Positions 15,088 through 21,600 of a stretch of 29,611 nt of DNA are shown here, in pieces. Where the stretch lies: the NCBI GenBank assembly GCA_009731375.1, contig BJOX01000058.1, positions 428,425-458,035 of the forward strand, given 5' to 3'. The translations under genes and the position numbers were made by a program. The notes under the pieces were generated by a model. That model saw only the letters and a list, made by a program, of their open reading frames with translations, was not told the origin of the DNA and did not search any database. Numbering within the stretch: position 1 is the first letter of the stretch; the number at the start of each line of letters is the position of its first letter. The DNA is from Paulinella micropora (lineage: Eukaryota; Cercozoa; Imbricatea; Euglyphida).

Positions 15088-15873
15088 TTTGGAGTCCACA
15101 TCACTAGGGTGATTTCTTTCTGCTTTGCCACACAGGCAACAGAGTGAATTTTCACTGACCTGTCTCACACGGGGACGTCAGACGAAAACAAATACTCCAA
15201 CACAGCTCCCTCATAACTCTTTCACAAAACAAATAATTTGATTGGTCTCAAGCAGGTGTCTCGTACCCTCTAGCCCAATCAGTATCTGTGTGCTCACAAG
15301 GAGACATCAGATACAAACTCTCTGTCGTTCTTGCTGTTCTCACACAGAGACCAAGAAGAAGGAGGTGGACAGAAGAGTGAAGGAACACACACAAAACACA
15401 AACAAGCATAGGGACAGGAGCACAACACTCTACCCTTCTAGTTTGTGCATTTATCTGCATTATCTCACACATACGTCAGAGTATTTTTGCAAATCTCTGA
15501 TCGTTTTCTAAAGGTAGGTCTGAGAACCTATCCGACCGACTGTCGACTTCTCAAGGAGAGCTTTTCTAGCTTCTCTATTACTATCTGTGTGTAGGTCCAA
15601 GTGCCTCATACTAGATACAATATAGAAAAGAAGGAGGAGAAAGTAATCTGAGTAAGGAGAACAAGAAATCGGAGAAAGTCTCAAAGACTATTTTTCTCAA
15701 ACAAAAACAAACATACAAACAGTGTTTCATAGAGGACAGGGAATCTTATCCTACCCTCTCTATTAGTTTCTCTCTTCACTAGTCAATCGACTGAAGGAGG
15801 AACAGAACACAAACGAACAAAAACCAAACATAGGAGCTGACACTGTCCTCCTGTTGATCACTACTACGACATC
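15088..15873 (+). other. ATG-free 5' leader of the retrotransposon
   Basis: A 786-nt non-coding leader runs from the LTR to gag. I scanned it base by base and found no ATG in any plus-strand frame; the first is the gag start at 15874. About 12 would be expected by chance in random sequence of this length. It is rich in short A/C runs (acacacaaaacacaaac) and CT patches. It presumably carries the packaging and dimerisation signals, but none is recognised by sequence. Confidence 0.85.
15090..15107 (+). other. Candidate primer-binding site
   Basis: Two bases after the 5' LTR the sequence reads TGGAGTCCACATCACTAG. TGG pairs with the CCA end of a tRNA, and the position is right. I could not match the following bases to a particular tRNA. 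ATCAC and GTGAT here also form a 5-bp stem, so a structured or self-primed start is a minor alternative. Confidence 0.5.
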
Positions 15874-18573
15874 ATGTCGACAGAGATCGCCGAAGTGAGT
15901 GAATTCTCGGAGGCAGATCAAAGAAGAGAAGAAGAAGAAGCAGGAGGAGGAGGAGGAAGAGGATTGAATGAAGGAGGAGGAGGAGGATTGAATGAAGGAG
16001 GAGGAGGAGATGAAGGAGTAGGAGGAGGAGTAGAAGAGGGCTGGGATGATGAAGGAAGATATGGAGGAGACGAAGATGAAGGAGGATTTGAACAAGAAGA
16101 GACGGGAGGAGGAGGAGCATATGGTAATCCCTTACCACCTGCCTACACGGGAGGAGGAGGACGAAAAATGATCGACTTGATTCATAGTGATGGAGAGGAG
16201 ATCACAGTGGAGGAACAACAGTGGGTGCAAGACCACTATGACCTCACTAAAGAAGAGTTTGATAACAAGATGGGGGGAGAGAAGGATACCTATGTGTGGA
16301 TCCCTCAGGATCAAAGAAGAGAGAAAAGTCGTGCTAAAAAGGATGTCTATATCCTATTATCAAACACAGCACAGCTCCTCGGCAAACTGGTCTCTGATCC
16401 AGAAGAGAGAAAGAAGATACAGCATATCAAGTTTGGGGACACACACACCCACCTTGAATTACTCGATGCTATCTTTGGGGTGTACACTCAAACCCTGATT
16501 TGGGAACGTACATACGGCCCACGATGTGAGGGTTACCTCCAGTACACAAACCCAAGAGCAACGGCCAGATTCCTCGCGACTGGTCAGGAGGCAGTCGATG
16601 TAACAAAAATGAAGACCAATCTGGGTTCGAAAAACTCGAGTGGCATATTTCATTTTTTTACAATGGAAATAAAGGCCTTGGAGGAGGGGAAGGCAGAGAT
16701 GGAAAAAAGCATTAAGGCAGCAGGAGAAACTCATCCTGTGATTGATGAGTTAGAGAAGACCGACAGAGTTCTGACCAAGATCAGACTGTTGATGGGTGCG
16801 TTACTGCACAAGGAGGCATGGAAGAGATGGATTCCTACCAAGGATCACTCTGTCCTTAAATCACTTAGTAACGCACCACCGGTCGCCAACAAAGCAGGTG
16901 TTGACCAATATGTGGAGAAATATAATTTTCTCAGATCTGCTTCTGAATTGGTGGCCTTTATCACTCATGCTCAAAAGCTGGTGATATCTGAGAAGAAGAA
17001 GGCGAAAGAGAATGAGGAGTTCGAGAAGACGATGAGACTGGAAAGAATGAAAGCAAAAGTGAGTGGTGCAAAGACACACCCTCCGACATATTTGACCCCA
17101 CCAGCTCCTGCCCCACCAGCCCCTGCACCCTCGGGCTCAACTACGGTGGTGGTCACAAACACGGAGAAGAAGGACAGACAGAACATCATAAATGCCTTCA
17201 AGGGGAAGAAAGGAGGAGTGGCAAGTCTCATGCTATATGCCAAGACGAGCTCAGACAAAGACTCTGATGCTTCGCTTTTGAGCAAGCTCAAAGAGATCAA
17301 TGCCTGCATGAAGGCTTTTCCTTGCGACGAAACGCAGGAATACGAGGCCCTTGTTACTGTTTTTGACCAATCTCTAGTCTCGGAGGGATTTGATCTGACA
17401 CAGTACAAGTTTTTGAGAAAGAAGGAGGAGATTAAGAGAAACAATGCAACAGGCCTAGACGCTCAGTGTGAACTGGCGGTGGCCACACTCATTTCATATT
17501 TTCAATCTCATGGATACCAGCATCTCTGCACTGGTACTCTCATAGGATTTGAAATCTTTGAGACAGTGGCGATGAGTTTGAGGAGTGCTGTTGGCTTGGC
17601 GGCGACCCTTACGGAGGTAGTTTCCTCCTATGGGCTATTCTATGGCCGCAAGTCGATCATCCTCTATTTCTTTTCGGCGTTACACACAGTTAACCCGAGT
17701 AAGCTTACTCAGCTCATACAACAATGCTCGACGTTTAGCTCAGTGAAGTCCAAGAACTTCCTCGAGACACACGTGTTCGAAAATACGGTTCAAAGCGTTG
17801 CTCCGTCAGCACTGTTTCAAGAAGTGATGAGTGCATGCTCAAACATGGACTCGCTCACGGAGGCACATACGGCACAGGCAGGCGGTGTACCTGTTGGCGC
17901 ACAAGCCACGTACACAAACAGAGTTGCCGGTTGGAAGAGACAGAGAGAGCCAGACCTGAAGACCGCATGTTGGAGGTGGTTCGCGGGCTTGCAGTGTAAG
18001 GCACAGATGGAGAACAGAGACTGCTCTTTCAATCATGATAGGCAGAACCCAACAGCAAGGGCAAATTTTCTGAGCAGGACGGAAGGCAAGGAACCGGGCC
18101 TTTTCAATATGCTTCAGATTGCCGCTGTGAACGAAGGTTGGTATGCCAATATGTGTGATGATGAGGAGTTACGAGAGGCAATCATTACCTACATGAAGAG
18201 GATGAAGGAGAAGAAGGAGGAAAGGGAGAGACAAAAGAACTTAAAGGCCTCTCAAAGAGGACGAGAAGGAGGAGCAGGAGCAGGAGGACGAGGAGGAGGA
18301 GGAGGAGGAGGAGGAGGAGGAGGAGGAACATGGAGAGGAGCCTCGAGGTGGCAGGGAACCCCTCAGAGAGGAAGAGGAGGAGGTCGGGGATATACCCCTT
18401 ATGGAGGGAGAGCTGTTCGAGCTCCAGCCCCCCCACCCAGAGGAGGAGGAGGCTCGTGGGCAAGCTCCAACCCAAATTTCGGTCGAGCTCAGGCCTACAA
18501 CACTGCCTCGGAGACCGATACGTCATCCTACCCGGACACTACTCAAGGTAATCGTTTCGAGGTGGTGGAATGA
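15874..18573 (+). CDS. gag: Gag-like structural protein with CCCH zinc finger and RGG tail
   Basis: The 899-residue protein starts at the first ATG of the transcript, with A at -3. Residues 1-85 are Glu/Gly-rich. A PPAY motif lies at 88-91. Residues 95-400 and 430-690 are mostly helical-looking and separated by a Pro/Ala linker (about 408-425). They presumably hold matrix/capsid functions, but I recognise no named capsid domain. C699, C708, C717 and H721 form a C-x8-C-x8-C-x3-H zinc finger where most Gag proteins have a CCHC knuckle. A Lys/Glu-rich helix (about 765-790) leads to a Gly/Arg RGG-rich tail (about 795-880), likely RNA-binding. It is long for a Gag. It ends in UGA, in frame with pol. 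Confidence 0.9.
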   Translation: MSTEIAEVSEFSEADQRREEEEAGGGGGRGLNEGGGGGLNEGGGGDEGVGGGVEEGWDDEGRYGGDEDEGGFEQEETGGGGAYGNPLPPAYTGGGGRKMIDLIHSDGEEITVEEQQWVQDHYDLTKEEFDNKMGGEKDTYVWIPQDQRREKSRAKKDVYILLSNTAQLLGKLVSDPEERKKIQHIKFGDTHTHLELLDAIFGVYTQTLIWERTYGPRCEGYLQYTNPRATARFLATGQEAVDVTKMKTNLGSKNSSGIFHFFTMEIKALEEGKAEMEKSIKAAGETHPVIDELEKTDRVLTKIRLLMGALLHKEAWKRWIPTKDHSVLKSLSNAPPVANKAGVDQYVEKYNFLRSASELVAFITHAQKLVISEKKKAKENEEFEKTMRLERMKAKVSGAKTHPPTYLTPPAPAPPAPAPSGSTTVVVTNTEKKDRQNIINAFKGKKGGVASLMLYAKTSSDKDSDASLLSKLKEINACMKAFPCDETQEYEALVTVFDQSLVSEGFDLTQYKFLRKKEEIKRNNATGLDAQCELAVATLISYFQSHGYQHLCTGTLIGFEIFETVAMSLRSAVGLAATLTEVVSSYGLFYGRKSIILYFFSALHTVNPSKLTQLIQQCSTFSSVKSKNFLETHVFENTVQSVAPSALFQEVMSACSNMDSLTEAHTAQAGGVPVGAQATYTNRVAGWKRQREPDLKTACWRWFAGLQCKAQMENRDCSFNHDRQNPTARANFLSRTEGKEPGLFNMLQIAAVNEGWYANMCDDEELREAIITYMKRMKEKKEERERQKNLKASQRGREGGAGAGGRGGGGGGGGGGGGTWRGASRWQGTPQRGRGGGRGYTPYGGRAVRAPAPPPRGGGGSWASSNPNFGRAQAYNTASETDTSSYPDTTQGNRFEVVE
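17968..18036 (+). other. CCCH zinc-finger coding segment in gag
   Basis: Codons 699-721 encode cysteines at 699, 708 and 717 and histidine at 721. The spacing C-x8-C-x8-C-x3-H is close to the CCCH fingers of RNA-binding proteins, where the middle spacing is usually 4 to 6. Aromatic residues (W700, W702, F703, F719) are placed where such fingers stack on RNA bases. Zinc binding is inferred. Confidence 0.75.
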
Positions 18574-18632
18574 CTGGAGGGGGAAGAAGAGAGGAAGGAG
18601 AAGACTGTGAAGTTTAACCCTAAAGTCACAGT
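18571..18632 (+). promoter_or_regulatory. Putative stop-codon readthrough signal between gag and pol
   Basis: The UGA at 18571-18573 is followed by CUG GAG and a purine-rich spacer. ACTGTGA at 18604-18610 then pairs perfectly with TCACAGT at 18626-18632. Inside, TTTA (18613-18616) can pair with TAAA (18621-18624) around a 4-nt loop. A UGA followed by C and a nearby 3' stem-loop is the layout of known readthrough signals in RNA viruses; the spacing here (30 nt) is longer than usual. Function is inferred. Confidence 0.6.
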
Positions 18633-21600
18633 GCTTTCTAATGCTGTTGTGCAGACTGGGCCAACGCTTCCTCTATGTGAAAACAAAGATGTGGGTACAC
18701 AGAGACTGCAGCCCCAAGGTAGTCTCATACCCGTTCATACAGCACGGTTACCAATGATAACTGATGCAAATAGGAAGGCGAGACTTGCGATGGAGGCGAG
18801 GAGGCCAATGGCAGACGTATCGCCTCGGCCAAGCAAACAACCACGAACAGACTCAATGTCTACGGTCGCGGCGGGTGGCGAGCAAAAAGACAATGTGTGT
18901 ACTCAAGTACCACAAGACAATGTCGCTCAAATAGTAAACGCACCAGTACCGCAGAATAATAAAAATGTTAATGAGGTGAAGCAGGAGGAGAAGAAGGAGG
19001 AGTTGAAAAACTTAGAGACAAGACTCCAAAATTTGGAACGTAAAGTTCTTGTTCTCGCAGCCAATATACACAGGCCCGATGCTCTGTGTTATACGGAACT
19101 TTATTGTGAAACATTGAAGACAATATTAAAAGTTGGTAATGATACGATGGCGAATATTAATATTGTCGGCCGGAAGTTTTTTAATCGATACCGGGACTGG
19201 GTGGACGGAAATATGAAAAAGTCAACGGGCACTCTCAAAGGAGTGAGCAGCCGGACGGATATCACGGGAATCATCACACTGACCTTTAAATTGAAATCCG
19301 CACGAGTATACCGTATGGACCTCTATGTCGTCCCCGGTTACCACGGGTCAATATTACTATCGTATGACCAATTGGCTACGATGGGGGCTGTGATTGATTG
19401 CGCCGCACGGCGAGTGATATATGGAGTAAAAAGAGGAGAAGAGAACGATATTGATCCCTTCAACGCTACTGACTCTTATGAGGCTTATGAGCTGAGTCTA
19501 GCGACGGATCACAAAAAGATGGCCATCGCACATGAGGCACTTGAGGTGTACGTTCACCCCCATGTCGTAAGACCGGATGAACTGTCCTGGACCGACAATT
19601 GGGAATCCCAAGTGTGCACTGTCACAGTTCCGACATGCCATTGGGACAAAAAGTCTATTGATGACTTAATCGAGAAGCGAAAGGAGGAGATTATATGTGT
19701 CGCACAAAGAAGCCCGTCGTTGGCGAGATTCGCGGAAGGAGTAGGAACAGATGTCCATATTACTAACGGATACTGTTTCCATGCGAAAGTAGGAGAAGAA
19801 AAAAGGGAGGCGTTTGTACCAAGGAGAACGGGGCGAATCCCGGATACTCCACCAGAAACTATTAAAAGTTTTATTACTGATTTCTGGGGTGACGAGCCCA
19901 CGTGGCCGCGTTCACTGTCTGAAGTGAAGAAATGCTTACGGACTTTATTCGAAAATAATAAGCCGTATACTATTATCCTGCCATATAATGAGAAGGCGAT
20001 ATGGGCGCAGGAAATAAGGGACCGGCTTATTGATCATCCTATACCGGTACCCTCTCGCAAGCAACAGCTAGTGGTGGCTTGTCGTATGGGAACTCGTGAG
20101 CAGAGCAGTGCATACAAGCGGAAGCTCAGAGACCTCGACAAGTTGAAATTGATACCGCAAGCATTCACATGCTTTGATGGTTTTTACACCCGTAAAGCTC
20201 CTTTGCAATACGCGAGACTCATTGACATGCTGGTGGAGCTCGGTAAAGATGATGAGCCGGACACGGTCACGTATGAAAAGACGGGCCTAGATGATGTCTC
20301 GGAAGAGGACTTAGGCTTGGAGGAGGACAGAGAACCCCTCAAGCAGCATAAGCAGATGTCTGATGAAGATTTTCAAGAGGCGGCGCGGAAAATATTGGAA
20401 GAAGGAGTAGGCACGGAGAAGGAGAAGGAGCTTTTAAAAGCCAAATTAGAGGCGAACAAGGAAATTTTTGACCCTCCACATGCAGGTGGTGTCAAGCCTG
20501 AAGATTTCACTGCGGTTATTTACAAAATACCGGGTGCGGAGCCGTCACCGGCACCACGAAGGGCGAATTTGAGTATACATGAGGCGAAGATAGCGGAGGA
20601 GCTAGCAAGACAGCTGCTCAATGAGGACTTTATTGAGAGATCAACATCTCCAATAGTCTCACAACCGAGAATAGTGCCGAAGCCAGGAGGAGAATGGCGC
20701 CTGACAGTTAACTATGCTCGTGTTAACAAGGTGCTGGAGGAAGAGAGAAATCCTCTCCCGACATTAGAAGAAGGAAGGAGAGTACTGCGGAATGCAAAAT
20801 TCTATTCGGTCATTGACCTTAAGAATGGCTTCTGGCAGATACCACTGGAGGAAAAGTCCAGATGGCTGACGGCGTTTGTGGTGGGTATGGAAATATACCA
20901 ATGGAAAGTGCTTCCGATGGGCCTCAAGCAAGCCCCAGGACTTTTCCAGAAGGCGATGCAGAAGATGTTGAGCAGTCAGTACGATGATTTGTCTGACGGT
21001 GGCTTTATGAGAAGGCGGGGACAGAAGGCGGGAGAATATGCATTTTGCTATATCGATGACATTATCGTATACTCTAACACAATGGAGGAGCATATCGATC
21101 ATTTGTCCGATATATTCAGGCGCATCGGAGCTTTTGGCCTGAAGTGCAATCTAAAGAAGTGTCAACTTGCCAAGACGAGTGTGACATACTTAGGGTACGA
21201 GATCTCCCATAATCGAGTCTCGATATCCAAAGAGAAGAGGGAGGAGATTATGAATCGACCGATACCGAAGAACCGCACTGAATTGCACTCATTCCTTGCG
21301 ATGGCGCAATACTATAGCCAGTTTATACCCGATTGGGGTGCAACACGGGCTAAGTTGGAGAAAATGATAGATTTTGGAGACTTTGAGAAGTGGGGCGAAG
21401 AGGCTTTGCAAGCGTTTCATGCGCTCAAAGATCTTATTTATAAAGACCCGAAAGACGGAGGACTGGTGTTAACGATGCCCGACTTTACGAAACAATTCGT
21501 AGTCGATACAGACGCATCTAAGTTTGCGATTGGGGCTGTATTACAACAAGAGGATGAGGAGAAGAAATTACGCCCAATCATGTTTATTAGTAGGAAGTTG

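Noticed and set aside
14904-15107. 67-codon ORF repeated at 25292-25495
   Set aside because: It is inside the LTRs, and identity is explained by LTR duplication.
15090-15107. Assigning the primer-binding site to a specific tRNA
   Set aside because: The bases after TGG do not match a tRNA 3' end that I can name with confidence.
18571-18573. UGA read as a sense codon throughout the genome
   Set aside because: Pol also ends in UGA and uses TGG for Trp, and no other in-frame UGA occurs in gag or pol, so a general reassignment is not supported.
18607-18609. GTG at 18607 as the true start of Pol
   Set aside because: The frame is open back to the gag UGA and there is no ATG until 18754. GTG starts are not expected in eukaryotes; readthrough explains the frame better.
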